Positions 30,546 through 39,432 of a stretch of 64,000 bases of DNA are shown piece after piece. Location: the NCBI RefSeq assembly GCF_030690045.1, contig NZ_JAUYHK010000018.1, forward strand, positions 62,001 through 126,000, read 5' to 3'. Under the pieces are notes generated by a model. It searched no databases. It was not told the origin of the DNA and saw only the letters and a program-made list of their open reading frames with translations. Position numbers and translations under genes: made by a program. Origin of the DNA: Thalassospira sp. (GTDB taxonomy: Bacteria; Pseudomonadota; Alphaproteobacteria; Rhodospirillales; Thalassospiraceae). Position 1 is the first letter of the stretch; each line of letters starts with the position of its first letter.

Positions 30546-31275
30546 TTTGGGCTCCTTGTCGGGCGGGTTTTGCATCCGGTGCGGTCGTGTTTCCCGGCCA
30601 TGTCAGGGCCGAAACCAGCACCCCGGACGCCGCCCCGGCCAGAACCGACCATTTGCCCGGCAACAGATAATGGCCGATGATCGAGCCAATGGCGGCGGCG
30701 ACCCACGGTAACAAATCAATGCGGCCTTTCCACATGCCGACCGTCAGGGCAGCAAAAATGGCGGTAAAGGCGAAATCCAGCGCATAAATCTGAGGATCGG
30801 GAATGCCGCCGCCCAGAATATATCCCGCAATATTGCCGGTTGCCCAAACCACCCCCAGAAACAGCCCGCCGCCCAGAAGAAAACCCGGATTGGCGATATC
30901 GGGTTGCGACATGGTGACGGCCCAGTTTTCATCGGCAACCAAATGAATGCCGGCGATTTTCACCCATAAGGGCCGCCCGCGAAACACCGGGCGCAAGGAC
31001 GCGCCAATCAGCACATAGCGCAGATTGATAACCGCCGTGGCAATGATGATGGTGGCGGTCGGGATCGTCTCGCGCCACAAATCGACCGAGACAAATTGCG
31101 CCGATCCGGCAAACACCGTCAGGCTCATCAACAGCAATTCGCCAAGGGTAAGACCGCGCTGGGTCGCCAGCACGCCCAGCACCGCCCCGAAAATGATTGT
31201 GCTGGGCAATAAAGGCAGGCAGGCCATCGCCCCGCGCAAAATGGCGTCGGCCTGAAAATGAGAATCGCGCGACAT
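30532..31275 (-). CDS. azlC: AzlC family branched-chain amino acid permease
   Basis: A 247-aa integral membrane protein of the AzlC/YgaZ family, with the signatures FGAVLGVLA, VFAGSAQFVSVDLW and NLRYVLIGASL in the first half. About 6-8 membrane helices are visible. With AzlD it forms an exporter; substrate range across the family covers Leu/Ile/Val, Met and analogues. GGAAACGTTC precedes the ATG. No Lrp-type regulator is adjacent. Confidence 0.93.
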   Translation of the reverse strand: MSRDSHFQADAILRGAMACLPLLPSTIIFGAVLGVLATQRGLTLGELLLMSLTVFAGSAQFVSVDLWRETIPTATIIIATAVINLRYVLIGASLRPVFRGRPLWVKIAGIHLVADENWAVTMSQPDIANPGFLLGGGLFLGVVWATGNIAGYILGGGIPDPQIYALDFAFTAIFAALTVGMWKGRIDLLPWVAAAIGSIIGHYLLPGKWSVLAGAASGVLVSALTWPGNTTAPDAKPARQGAQNDRI

Positions 31276-31366
31276 GAACGTTTCCAGAATTTGTTGTTTT
31301 TGGCAGTCTGTTATAGCGCAGGCAAGATGTGGGCGATTGGATGAAATTGCGGTGGTGTTTGGGGCG

Positions 31367-32275
31367 CTATGCCGGGCGACGTTGATTGAAATCCTCTATC
31401 AGCATATCAAGAAAAAGCTGGGTGATCGGTTCCAGTTGCTGGCTGGTGTCGAAACTGGCCTGAAACATTGCCTCGGTAAAGAACTGATCGGGGCGGATGG
31501 CGCGCATGCGGCCCTGCCCCACAAATTGTTGGGCGTAATGTTCGGGCAAATATCCCAGAAAGGCACCAGACAGAATCAGACGGGCCTCGGCCTCCATGTC
31601 CGATACGGTGGCGTGCGGACGGGCAATGGCAAAATCCTTGAGATCGCGGCCCAGCCAGAATTTACGTCCGACAATGCGATAACGCCGGATTTCGTCGATG
31701 TCGATCCGGTCATCGGGCATGTGAAACAACGGGTGATCCTGCCCGCAATAGAACCGGTGCATTTCCGAATAAAGATCGATGTAGGTCAGGCCCAGAACGG
31801 TTTTTGGAAAGCTGCAAATGCCAATCTGGATCGCGCCGGTGACCACCTCGCGCAATAATTCGTTGGGCGGATAGGTTAACAGATGCAGGGTGACATCGGG
31901 GGCCTGTTCGACAAAACGGGCAATCGTGCCTTCGATGCTGGAATTGGGATCGGTGATTGTATTGTCGGTCAGCCCGATGGTCAGGGTGCCATTCAGTTTG
32001 TCGCGCAGGCTGCGCATTTTTGTTTCAAACTGTCCGACCGATTTAAACAGGCGGTGGGCATCGTCAAAAACCGTTTGTCCCTCGCCGGTCAGGGAAAACC
32101 CGCCGCGCCCGCGTTTGCACAGGCTGAAACCCAGCCGGGTTTCAAGGGTGGTGATATAGCTGGAGATGGTCGAAAGCGACAGGTTCAACTGGCTTTGCGC
32201 CGGGGCAAAGCCGCCTGCCTCGACGATGGTGACAAAAATCCGCAGCAATTTAAGGTCCGACTGGTCCATCATCAT
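31367..32275 (-). CDS. LysR family transcriptional regulator
   Basis: A 302-aa LysR-type regulator: an N-terminal winged helix (LKLLRIFVTIVEAGGFAPAQ, then LSLSTISSYITTLE as recognition region, about 8-60), linker helix and periplasmic-binding-like effector domain (about 90-295). It is divergent from the Tat-exported binding protein gene across 183 nt, the usual geometry for a LysR activator of the adjacent operon. AAGGA lies before the first of three ATG codons. The effector is likely the transported nitrogen compound or its breakdown product, by inference. Confidence 0.93.
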   Translation of the reverse strand: MMMDQSDLKLLRIFVTIVEAGGFAPAQSQLNLSLSTISSYITTLETRLGFSLCKRGRGGFSLTGEGQTVFDDAHRLFKSVGQFETKMRSLRDKLNGTLTIGLTDNTITDPNSSIEGTIARFVEQAPDVTLHLLTYPPNELLREVVTGAIQIGICSFPKTVLGLTYIDLYSEMHRFYCGQDHPLFHMPDDRIDIDEIRRYRIVGRKFWLGRDLKDFAIARPHATVSDMEAEARLILSGAFLGYLPEHYAQQFVGQGRMRAIRPDQFFTEAMFQASFDTSQQLEPITQLFLDMLIEDFNQRRPA

Positions 32276-32458
32276 GGCGGAAATCCTTGGATTTTGATTT
32301 TACTTTGGGAATCATCAAAGTGAATTTCAGCAATAATTGATTTTTCGCCTTCCTGCAATTTGATCTGCTGATGGATGCTGGCGCGAAGGCGATGAGGCTG
32401 TGACCGGCATATAAAATTAAAAACCGGGCCCGGCCCGGCCATATCAGAGGTGGATCAC

Positions 32459-33559
32459 ATGGAAATAGTGAAGACGGGGGTAAGCCGCCGCAAGGTTCTG
32501 GCTGGCCTGGCAGGCGGATCGGCGCTGGCCGTGGCCGGGATCAGCGGTTTCCCCGGCATTCTGAGAGCCCAGACCAAAACCCTGAAAATCGGCACCTATG
32601 GCGGGTATTTCAAGGATTCGTTCGATACCCATATTTTCCCGGAATTTACCAAGGCAACCGGCATCGACGTCGAATCAATTGCCCAGCCGACCGGCGAGGC
32701 ATGGCTGGTGCAGCTTGAACAGGCGGCCCGCGCCGGGCAGGCCCCGGCCGATGTATCGATGATCGCACAGGCCAGCATGTTGCGCGGTGCCAGTGCCGGG
32801 ATCTGGGCGGTGCTGGATGCGGCGAAAATGCCAAATCTTGCCAATGTCAAACCGGCTTTTATCAACAAATATGCCGATGGCGGGGTTTGCGGCGTTGGGG
32901 CGGTGACATGGTATATCACGCTGGTTTCCAACACCGACGTGATTGCCGAAACCCCGACAAGCTGGGCCGAATTGTGGAAACCTGAACGCAAACAGCAATT
33001 GGGATTGCTGGCGCTGGCGTCCAATTCCTTCTTGCTTGATATCACCGCCAAAACCCATTTTGGCGGGCAGGAAATCCTTGATACCGAAGACGGTATTTTG
33101 CAGGTGATGGATAAAATCGCCGAACTGAAAGACAATGTGCAGCTTTGGTATCGTGACGAGGCGCAGTTTGAACAGGCGCTGAAATCGGGCGAAATTCCGA
33201 TGGGGCAATATTATCACGATGTTGCCGGTCTGGCGGCAGCAGACGGGTATCCGGTCCGATCCACCTTCCCGCAGGAAGGAGGCATCAATGATGCCGGAAG
33301 CTGGGCGGTGTCGAAGGCATCCGATCAACTTGATCTGGCACATGTTTTTATCGATTTCATGAGCCAGCCGTCGATCCAGTCCCTGCTGTCGCGCAAGGTG
33401 GGGACATCGCCAACCATTGACCGGGCGGCAACCGACCTGACCGACGATGAATTTGCATCGGTATCGTCGGAAATTGATCCGATCATTCCGCGCTATGACA
33501 TCTATCTGGAAAAGGGCGACTGGCTGGCCCAGAAATGGACCGAACTGATCGTTGGCTGA
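32459..33559 (+). CDS. Tat-exported ABC transporter substrate-binding protein (PotD-like)
   Basis: A 366-aa periplasmic binding protein of the spermidine/putrescine-like family 1 type. The N-terminus carries a twin-arginine motif SRRKVLAG, a hydrophobic stretch and a likely AxA-type cleavage before QTKTLKIG. The mature protein begins with the strand KIGTYGGYFKDSF and has the late ending FIDFMSQPSIQSLLSRK seen in PotD/PotF relatives. ATG 32459 with AGAGG is used; a GTG at 32450 is the alternative. It is followed by its ATPase and two permeases. The link to a ureohydrolase and an amidase suggests a guanidino or polyamine ligand. Confidence 0.92.
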   Translation: MEIVKTGVSRRKVLAGLAGGSALAVAGISGFPGILRAQTKTLKIGTYGGYFKDSFDTHIFPEFTKATGIDVESIAQPTGEAWLVQLEQAARAGQAPADVSMIAQASMLRGASAGIWAVLDAAKMPNLANVKPAFINKYADGGVCGVGAVTWYITLVSNTDVIAETPTSWAELWKPERKQQLGLLALASNSFLLDITAKTHFGGQEILDTEDGILQVMDKIAELKDNVQLWYRDEAQFEQALKSGEIPMGQYYHDVAGLAAADGYPVRSTFPQEGGINDAGSWAVSKASDQLDLAHVFIDFMSQPSIQSLLSRKVGTSPTIDRAATDLTDDEFASVSSEIDPIIPRYDIYLEKGDWLAQKWTELIVG

Positions 33560-33566
33560 TTGGATC

Positions 33567-33592
33567 GGGCAGGGGCAAGAATGCCTCTGCCC
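33567..33592 (+). other. hairpin after the binding-protein gene
   Basis: An 11-bp stem with one G-T pair (33567-33577 with 33582-33592) and a 4-nt loop, 8 nt after the binding protein stop. There is no T run, so it more likely protects the 3' end of the binding-protein message than stops transcription of the transporter genes. Confidence 0.6.
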
Positions 33593-33635
33593 GCCGTCTT
33601 GCTGCGATAGTCCCGCCATCAACAGGAAATGCTGC

Positions 33636-34682
33636 ATGTCCGGTCTGGTGTTTGATGCCGTCGAAAAACAATTCGGCGCTTTTACGGCTATTTCCGAAAC
33701 CACCCTGACCATCCCGCAGGGCAAATTTGTCTGTCTGTTGGGGCCGTCGGGCTGTGGCAAAACCACATTGCTGCGGATGATTGCCGGGTTGGAAAGCCCG
33801 ACCCGGGGGCGGATTTTGCTCGACGGGCGCGATATCACCCGCCTGCCGGTTCATAAACGCGATTTTGGCATGGTTTTCCAAAGCCTTGCCTTGTTTCCGC
33901 ATTTAAGTGTCGGCGAAAATGTTGCTTATCCGCTGCGCATTCGCGGCACGGGCAAGGCAGATTGTTTCAAGGCCGTGCAACGGTTGCTGGATCTGGTGCA
34001 ATTGCCCGATATGGCCAACCGGCCTGTGTCGAAACTGTCGGGCGGGCAACGGCAACGGGTGGCGATTGCCCGGGCGTTGGCCCTGTCACCACAGCTTTTT
34101 TTGCTGGATGAACCGTTGTCGGCGCTGGATGCCAAGCTGCGCGAAAGCATGCAGATCGAATTAAAACAGCTTCAGCGCAAGCTGGGCATTACCACCATCG
34201 TTGTCACCCATGATCAGCGTGAAGCCATGACGATGGCCGATCTGGTGGTTGTGATGTCGGAAGGCAAGGTGCATCAGGTCGCCCCGCCGGTTGAAATTTA
34301 TCGCCGTCCGCGCGATGCCTTTGTCGCCGGTTTCATCGGCATGACCAATTTGCTGAAAGGCCGGGTGGCAGCCCCCGGCAGATTGGCCGTCGCCGGGGGA
34401 ATTTTGGCCGTGCCGGGATTACCGGCAACCGGCGAAGCCAGCATTTCGGTGCGGCCTGAAAATGTGCAGGTCGGCAAAATGACACAGGCCAATGGTGATG
34501 GCGACCTTGAAGGGCGGGTATCCTATATCCGCGATCTGGGGGCCAGCATTGAAATTTATCTGGAAGTGGCAGGCGAACAGATTGTCGCCGTCTGTTCACC
34601 CTATAACCGCCCCGATATTACCGATGGCGATAGCGTCAGGGTGCATTTCCCGCCGGACGATTGTGTGGTGGTGGGGGCGTAA
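33636..34682 (+). CDS. ABC transporter ATP-binding protein (PotA-like)
   Basis: A 348-aa ATPase with Walker A GPSGCGKTT, Q-loop MVFQSLALFPH, signature [15 protein letters not shown], Walker B LFLLDEPLSALD and the switch His in VVTHDQ. The C-terminal TOBE/OB-fold domain (about 240-348) is as in PotA. AGGAAATGCTGC precedes ATG 33636; the open frame to 33552 runs through the hairpin region and is rejected. The stop overlaps the start of the first permease (TAATG). Confidence 0.94.
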   Translation: MSGLVFDAVEKQFGAFTAISETTLTIPQGKFVCLLGPSGCGKTTLLRMIAGLESPTRGRILLDGRDITRLPVHKRDFGMVFQSLALFPHLSVGENVAYPLRIRGTGKADCFKAVQRLLDLVQLPDMANRPVSKLSGGQRQRVAIARALALSPQLFLLDEPLSALDAKLRESMQIELKQLQRKLGITTIVVTHDQREAMTMADLVVVMSEGKVHQVAPPVEIYRRPRDAFVAGFIGMTNLLKGRVAAPGRLAVAGGILAVPGLPATGEASISVRPENVQVGKMTQANGDGDLEGRVSYIRDLGASIEIYLEVAGEQIVAVCSPYNRPDITDGDSVRVHFPPDDCVVVGA

Positions 34683-35533
34683 TGCGGATCAAACCCCGAA
34701 ATGCGTCTGATTATGCGCTGATTGCCTTTCCCGCAGGGATGCTGGCGCTGTTTTTCGTGGTGCCGTTTGGCATCATGATTACCGTTTCATTTTTTCAGCG
34801 CGTGCAGGGGGCATTCTATGAACCGGCCTTTGTTCTGGAAAACTATGCGCGGTTTCTCAGCATGTTTTTCGCCGGAATTCTGGGGTTTTCACTGGGGTTG
34901 GCAGCACTGGTCGCGGTAATTTGTGTCATTCTGGCCTTTCCGTTCACCTATATGCTGACGCGGCAATCGCGAAGGGTGCAGGTGGTGTGGCTGGTATTTT
35001 TGTTGTCAGTGCTGTCGCTGTCCGAAGTTTTGATCGGGTTTGGCTGGTCAACGCTGCTATCGCGCACAGCTGGCATTACCAATCTGTTTGTTGCCCTTGG
35101 CCTGATGGAAACGCCGATGTCGCTGACGCCGGGTTTTGGGGCGGTTCTGACCGGCATGGTGTATCAGGCATTCCCCTATACGGTTCTGGTGCTGTATCCC
35201 GCCCTGTCGCGGCTTGACCCGACACTGGTGGAGGCGGCGCGCACCCTTGGTTCCAGCCCGGCGCGCAGTTTTTTTAACGTCATTGTGCCAGCCCTGCGCA
35301 ACAGCATCGTTTCAACGCTGATCATGGTGTTTGTCTTTGCATTGGGATGCTATCTGTTGCCGCAATTGTTGGGCCGTCCGTCGCAATGGACGTTATCGGT
35401 GCTGATTACCGATCAGGCGATTTACCAGTCCAACATGCCCTTTGCGGCGGCGATGGCCGTGTTTCTGGTGCTGGTCAGCCTGTCGTTTGTGGCGTTGGCG
35501 CTGTTGGTGGGCAAGCGGGAGCATACGGGATGA
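34682..35533 (+). CDS. ABC transporter permease (PotB-like)
   Basis: A 283-aa inner membrane permease with six helices. The EAA loop that contacts the ATPase is visible as LVEAARTLGSSPARSFFNVIVP (positions about 182-203). The ATG overlaps the ATPase stop, and its own stop overlaps the next permease as ATGA, so all three are translationally coupled. Confidence 0.93.
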   Translation: MRIKPRNASDYALIAFPAGMLALFFVVPFGIMITVSFFQRVQGAFYEPAFVLENYARFLSMFFAGILGFSLGLAALVAVICVILAFPFTYMLTRQSRRVQVVWLVFLLSVLSLSEVLIGFGWSTLLSRTAGITNLFVALGLMETPMSLTPGFGAVLTGMVYQAFPYTVLVLYPALSRLDPTLVEAARTLGSSPARSFFNVIVPALRNSIVSTLIMVFVFALGCYLLPQLLGRPSQWTLSVLITDQAIYQSNMPFAAAMAVFLVLVSLSFVALALLVGKREHTG

Positions 35534-36336
35534 GCACATTCATGATCCGTTTGTTCATGGGCGCGATGGCGCTGTTTTTGGCGGCACCTTTGGCGGTGGT
35601 TGCCGGGGTGTCGGTGAATGAACGCAAATCTCTCAGCTTTCCGCCACAGGGTTTTTCGCTGGAATGGTATGCGCAGATTTTCACCGATCCGGGATGGCGG
35701 GGTGCGCTGGTCAACAGTTTTGGTGTGGCGGTCGGCGCATCGTTGCTGTCGGTGATTGTGGCCTTTCCGCTGGCGTGGTTTTTGTGGCGGTATCATGCGC
35801 CGTGGGCGCGGATCGTCCAGATTTTGGGACTGGCCCCCTTTATCCTGCCGCCGGTGATTACCGCCCTTGGTTTCCTGAGTTTCTGGAGCATGGCGGGCTT
35901 TTACGGGCAGCCATGGACGGTTGTGATCAGCCACGGCATTTTCTTTGTCACCCTGCCGCTGGTCACACTGACCCTTGGTTTCGAGGCGGTCGATGACAGT
36001 CTGGTCGAGGCCGCGGCGACAATGGGAGCCGATGACCGCACGATTTTGCGCACCGTCATTTTTCCGCTGATCGTGCCCTATATCATTTCCGGGCTGGCCT
36101 TTGCGTTTGTGTTGTCGCTTAACGAATATATCGTTGCCTATATGGCGGTGGGCTTCACCGTTGAAACCCTGCCGATCAAAATTTTCAATTCCCTGCGTTA
36201 TGGTTACACCCCGACGATGGCCTCGGTGACGGTGGTGTTTGTCGTGCTGGCCGTTCTGGTGTTTGGCCTGATTGCCCGTTTTGGCGATCTGCCGCGCCTG
36301 TTGGGGGCATGGCGCGATGATGACGGGGACCGTTAG
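35530..36336 (+). CDS. ABC transporter permease (PotC-like)
   Basis: A 268-aa second permease of the same transporter, with six helices and the EAA loop LVEAAATMGADDRTILRTVIFP (about 155-176). It starts at the ATGA overlap with the upstream permease. SVNERKSLSFPPQGFSLEWY after the first helix is the usual PotC-type periplasmic segment. The ureohydrolase follows after 44 nt. Confidence 0.93.
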   Translation: MSTFMIRLFMGAMALFLAAPLAVVAGVSVNERKSLSFPPQGFSLEWYAQIFTDPGWRGALVNSFGVAVGASLLSVIVAFPLAWFLWRYHAPWARIVQILGLAPFILPPVITALGFLSFWSMAGFYGQPWTVVISHGIFFVTLPLVTLTLGFEAVDDSLVEAAATMGADDRTILRTVIFPLIVPYIISGLAFAFVLSLNEYIVAYMAVGFTVETLPIKIFNSLRYGYTPTMASVTVVFVVLAVLVFGLIARFGDLPRLLGAWRDDDGDR

Positions 36337-36380
36337 AAAACCTGCGCTCCACGCTGTTTTGTTTCAAGGAGAACGCCGCC

Positions 36381-37436
36381 ATGTTCACACATGACAAACT
36401 TGCCGCCCTGCGGGATAAATATGCCAGCACCAAGGGCGGGGATATTTATGACCCGCATTTTCGGGCCGTGGCCGACACACAATTTAGCGGCGGCGACAAA
36501 CGTAAATGGCCGTTTGCCGGGGTGCCGACCTTTCTGGATGCCCCCTATCTTCCGGATGCGACGGAATTACCCGATTTTGGCGGCATCGACATTGCCCTGA
36601 TCGGGGTGCCGATGGATTTGGGGGTGACGAACCGGGCCGGTGCGCGTCTTGGTCCGCGGGCGGTGCGCAATATCGAACGCATTGGCCCTTATGAACATGT
36701 GTTGCGCATGGTGCCGGGATCGGAATGCAAGGTTGCCGATATCGGTGATGTGCCGTTTCGCAGCCGCTATTCCCTGCAATCCTGCCACGAGGATATCGAG
36801 GAATATTTCAGCAAGCTGGTGACGGCGGGCGTTATTCCGATTGCGATTGGCGGCGATCATTCGATCAGTTATTCGATCTTGCGGGCGGTTGGCAAACAGC
36901 GACCGGTCGGCATGATCCATATTGACGCCCATTGCGATACCGGTGGCGAATATGAAGGATCAAAATTCCATCATGGCGGCCCGTTCCGGCAGGCCGTGAT
37001 CGATGGTGTTCTGGACCCGGAACGCACGATCCAGATCGGCATTCGCGGCGGGGCGGAATATTTGTGGGAATTTTCCTATGACAGCGGCATGACCGTGATC
37101 CATGCCGAAGACGTGCCGAAAATGGGGGTAGATGCCGTTATTGCCCGCGCCCGTGCGGTGGCAGGTGATGGGCCGGTCTATTTGTCCTTTGATATCGACA
37201 GCCTTGATCCGTCCTTTGCGCCGGGTACCGGCACGCCGGAAATCGGCGGCCTGACCTCGCGCGAGGCCCTGGCGATTTTGCGTGGGTTGTCGGGGGTGGA
37301 TTTTATCGGGGCCGATATGGTGGAAGTCGCACCGCAATATGATGGCACCACCAATACGGCCCATGCCGGGGCGCAAATCCTGTTTGAGGAATTCTGCCTG
37401 TGCGTCGCGGCGCTGAAAAACCGCAAAGGCGGTTAG
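36381..37436 (+). CDS. ureohydrolase (agmatinase / guanidino-acid hydrolase family)
   Basis: A 351-aa binuclear metal enzyme that releases urea from a guanidino compound. All metal ligands are present: H160 (GGDHS), D182, H184 and D186 (IDAHCD), D271 and D273 (SFDIDSLD); GTGTPEIGG follows. The family holds agmatinases, guanidinobutyrases, guanidinopropionases and guanidine hydrolases. The segment FHHGGPFRQAV after the second metal motif and a 65-residue N-terminal part suggest the branch often labelled agmatinase without proof. AAGGAG precedes the ATG. It lies in an operon with a PotD-type transporter and an amidase. No Ni chaperone genes, as used by guanidine hydrolase, are near. Confidence 0.92.
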   Translation: MFTHDKLAALRDKYASTKGGDIYDPHFRAVADTQFSGGDKRKWPFAGVPTFLDAPYLPDATELPDFGGIDIALIGVPMDLGVTNRAGARLGPRAVRNIERIGPYEHVLRMVPGSECKVADIGDVPFRSRYSLQSCHEDIEEYFSKLVTAGVIPIAIGGDHSISYSILRAVGKQRPVGMIHIDAHCDTGGEYEGSKFHHGGPFRQAVIDGVLDPERTIQIGIRGGAEYLWEFSYDSGMTVIHAEDVPKMGVDAVIARARAVAGDGPVYLSFDIDSLDPSFAPGTGTPEIGGLTSREALAILRGLSGVDFIGADMVEVAPQYDGTTNTAHAGAQILFEEFCLCVAALKNRKGG

Positions 37437-37440
37437 GCTG

Positions 37441-38241
37441 ATGAAAATCGCCATTTATCAGTCCGGATCGGGTAGTGGCCCTGACAAGGAACAACGGCTG
37501 TCTGATCTGGCCGTGCAGGCGGCACAGGCCCGGTCCGATGGTGCGGCATTGTTGCTGTGCCCGGAAATGTTCCTGTGCGGCTATAATATTGGTCGGTCCG
37601 GGGTGGTGGAACGGGCCGAAACAATCGGCGGTCCCAGCCAGCAAATAATCTCGGCCCTTGCGCGGCGCACCGGCATTGCGATTGCGGCGGGGTTTGCCGA
37701 ACGCGGGGCGGATGGGCGGCATTATAACAGTGCCGTGCTGTTTGATGCCGATGGCAAACGCCGTTTGCATCATCGCAAATTACATCTTTATGGCGATCTG
37801 GACCGCGAGATGTTTTCACCGGGCAATCATTTGCCGTTGGTGGCGGAATGGAACGGCATTCAGGTTGGTATTCTGATTTGCTATGACGCCGAATTTCCCG
37901 AAGCCGCCCGTGTTTTGGCCTTGTCGGGATGCGATCTTTTGCTGGTGCCGACGGCCCTGATGGATCCGTTTTCGCGGGTGGCGCATATTTTGATTCCGGC
38001 GCGGGCGATGGAAAACCAGATATTTGTCGCCTATGCCAACCGGTGCGACCGCGAGGGGGATCTGACCTATTGCGGGCAAAGCGTTATTTGCGGCCCAAAG
38101 GGCGACCTGGCGCGGGCGGATCGGGCCGAAGGCCTGATCATTGCCGATCTGGATTTTCAGGAACTGAGCCAATCACGCCTTGCCAATCCCTATTTGCAGG
38201 ATCGGCGGGCCGATGCCTATGGCGCGGTTTTGGCAGAATGA
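37441..38241 (+). CDS. nitrilase-superfamily amidase (DavA / guanidinobutyramidase-like)
   Basis: A 266-aa carbon-nitrogen hydrolase with the catalytic triad E42 (CPEMFLCGYN), K113 (HRKLHLYG) and C147 (GILICYDAEFPE). It is close by eye to Pseudomonas 5-aminovaleramidase DavA, including GELDR.MFSPG-like and ANRCDREGDLTYCGQS-like regions. Such enzymes cut omega-amino amides to omega-amino acids. Placed 4 nt after the ureohydrolase, it could supply guanidino acids from guanidino amides, as in the arginine oxygenase route. The order of action is inferred, not shown. Confidence 0.9.
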   Translation: MKIAIYQSGSGSGPDKEQRLSDLAVQAAQARSDGAALLLCPEMFLCGYNIGRSGVVERAETIGGPSQQIISALARRTGIAIAAGFAERGADGRHYNSAVLFDADGKRRLHHRKLHLYGDLDREMFSPGNHLPLVAEWNGIQVGILICYDAEFPEAARVLALSGCDLLLVPTALMDPFSRVAHILIPARAMENQIFVAYANRCDREGDLTYCGQSVICGPKGDLARADRAEGLIIADLDFQELSQSRLANPYLQDRRADAYGAVLAE

Positions 38242-39108
38242 TCAGCGCAAACTGGCGATAAACGCACCGGGGCTGACCCCCCACATGGCCTTGAAATGCC
38301 GGTTGAGGTGGCTTTGGTCGCTAAATCCGGTGGCGGCTGCTGTATCGGCAATTGCGGCACCGTCAAACAACATGCGTTTGGCCCGGCGCAGGCGCATATG
38401 GCCAAGATAGGTATGGGGCGGCAGGCCGGTGGCATCGCGAAACACCCTCAGCAGGTGAAAGCGGCTGAGACCGGTCAGGGTGGCCAGTTCGTCCAGCGTA
38501 ATATTTTCATCGAGATGGGCGGCCATATATTCAATCACCCGGCGCACCCGGCGGTCTTCGGACCCCGGATGATAGGTAAAGGGCGGCGCATCGGCATGGC
38601 GCAGGGCCAACCGGGCCGCACCATACAATAACGCGCTGTCGCGTTCCAGATCGGGGGTCGCATGGCGGGTTTCGGGGTGAAACATCCGATGCAGCCGTTG
38701 CAGCAACAGATGTAAATCGGGGTCATTGATGACGGAATTGCCAAAAAACGGCAGGCCGGGGCTGCGCGGCGATATTTCGGCAATCAGATCGGCGAAGATT
38801 TCCGGGGCGATAAACATGATCTGGTAATGATAGCCCTCGTCGCTGGCGGGGCCGCCATCATGAATCTGCATCGGATTCATCAATAAGAGTTGTCCGCGCC
38901 GGGCGACATAGCTGGTGCCGCGCGTGATGAATTTTTCCGCCCCGTCCAGCATGGTGCCAAAGGCGTAATAATCATGGCTGTGTTTGGGGAAGGTAAAGCG
39001 TTTGTAATCGGCCTCGAACAAATCAATACCCGTTGCCGCCCGCCAGTGACGGGCATGTTCGCGGGGCTTGTCGGCCGCGGGCCGGGGATGTTTTTCCGAA
39101 TGTACCAT
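38242..39108 (-). CDS. AraC family transcriptional regulator
   Basis: A 288-aa regulator with an N-terminal cupin-like sensor domain (YAFGTMLDGAEKF, then GQLLLMNPMQIHDGG) and a C-terminal double helix-turn-helix (LDELATLTGLSRFHLLRVFRD and IADTAAATGFSDQSHLNRHF). It converges on the amidase gene with adjacent stop codons, so the two may be functionally linked. ATG 39108 is preferred; the frame reaches a TTG at 39165 but the extra residues are not domain-like. Confidence 0.92.
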   Translation of the reverse strand: MVHSEKHPRPAADKPREHARHWRAATGIDLFEADYKRFTFPKHSHDYYAFGTMLDGAEKFITRGTSYVARRGQLLLMNPMQIHDGGPASDEGYHYQIMFIAPEIFADLIAEISPRSPGLPFFGNSVINDPDLHLLLQRLHRMFHPETRHATPDLERDSALLYGAARLALRHADAPPFTYHPGSEDRRVRRVIEYMAAHLDENITLDELATLTGLSRFHLLRVFRDATGLPPHTYLGHMRLRRAKRMLFDGAAIADTAAATGFSDQSHLNRHFKAMWGVSPGAFIASLR

Positions 39109-39432
39109 CGGCCCATTATAATCAGGGTTTTGTCCGTCGGCTTGGACAATATTGTTGTGATACAATTTTGCAATATCCGGCGAGTCGAAATTTTGGTGAT
39201 TTCACCGGAAAAGGGCCGAGTCAGAAAGGTAGAGGGGGCTTTATGCCCCTGTATAGAGGCCTGGCGCACTTGTCGGTTTTTCGGGGCCTGAAATGTTCAT
39301 GTGAACAGGATGTTTGCGCCTTTGCGCACGGATGCAGCCTGAAACACGATCTTCATCCAACTGTTACAAAACCTGCGCCTTCTTGCGGGTAAGGATCGGG
39401 CACCTGTTTCATCCCGGACCGTCGGAGATTTC
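39109..39432. other. intergenic region between AraC regulator and chemoreceptor
   Basis: A 324-nt region holding the divergent promoters. An AT-rich patch contains a 6-bp inverted repeat ATATTG/CAATAT (39149-39154 with 39171-39176) that might be an operator for the AraC regulator. I see no gene: the small frames here lack ribosome sites. No clear terminator is present. Confidence 0.4.

Noticed and set aside
39109..39165. TTG start at 39165 for the AraC regulator
   Set aside because: The extra residues are not domain-like and TTG is weaker than the ATG at 39108, which gives a normal family length.
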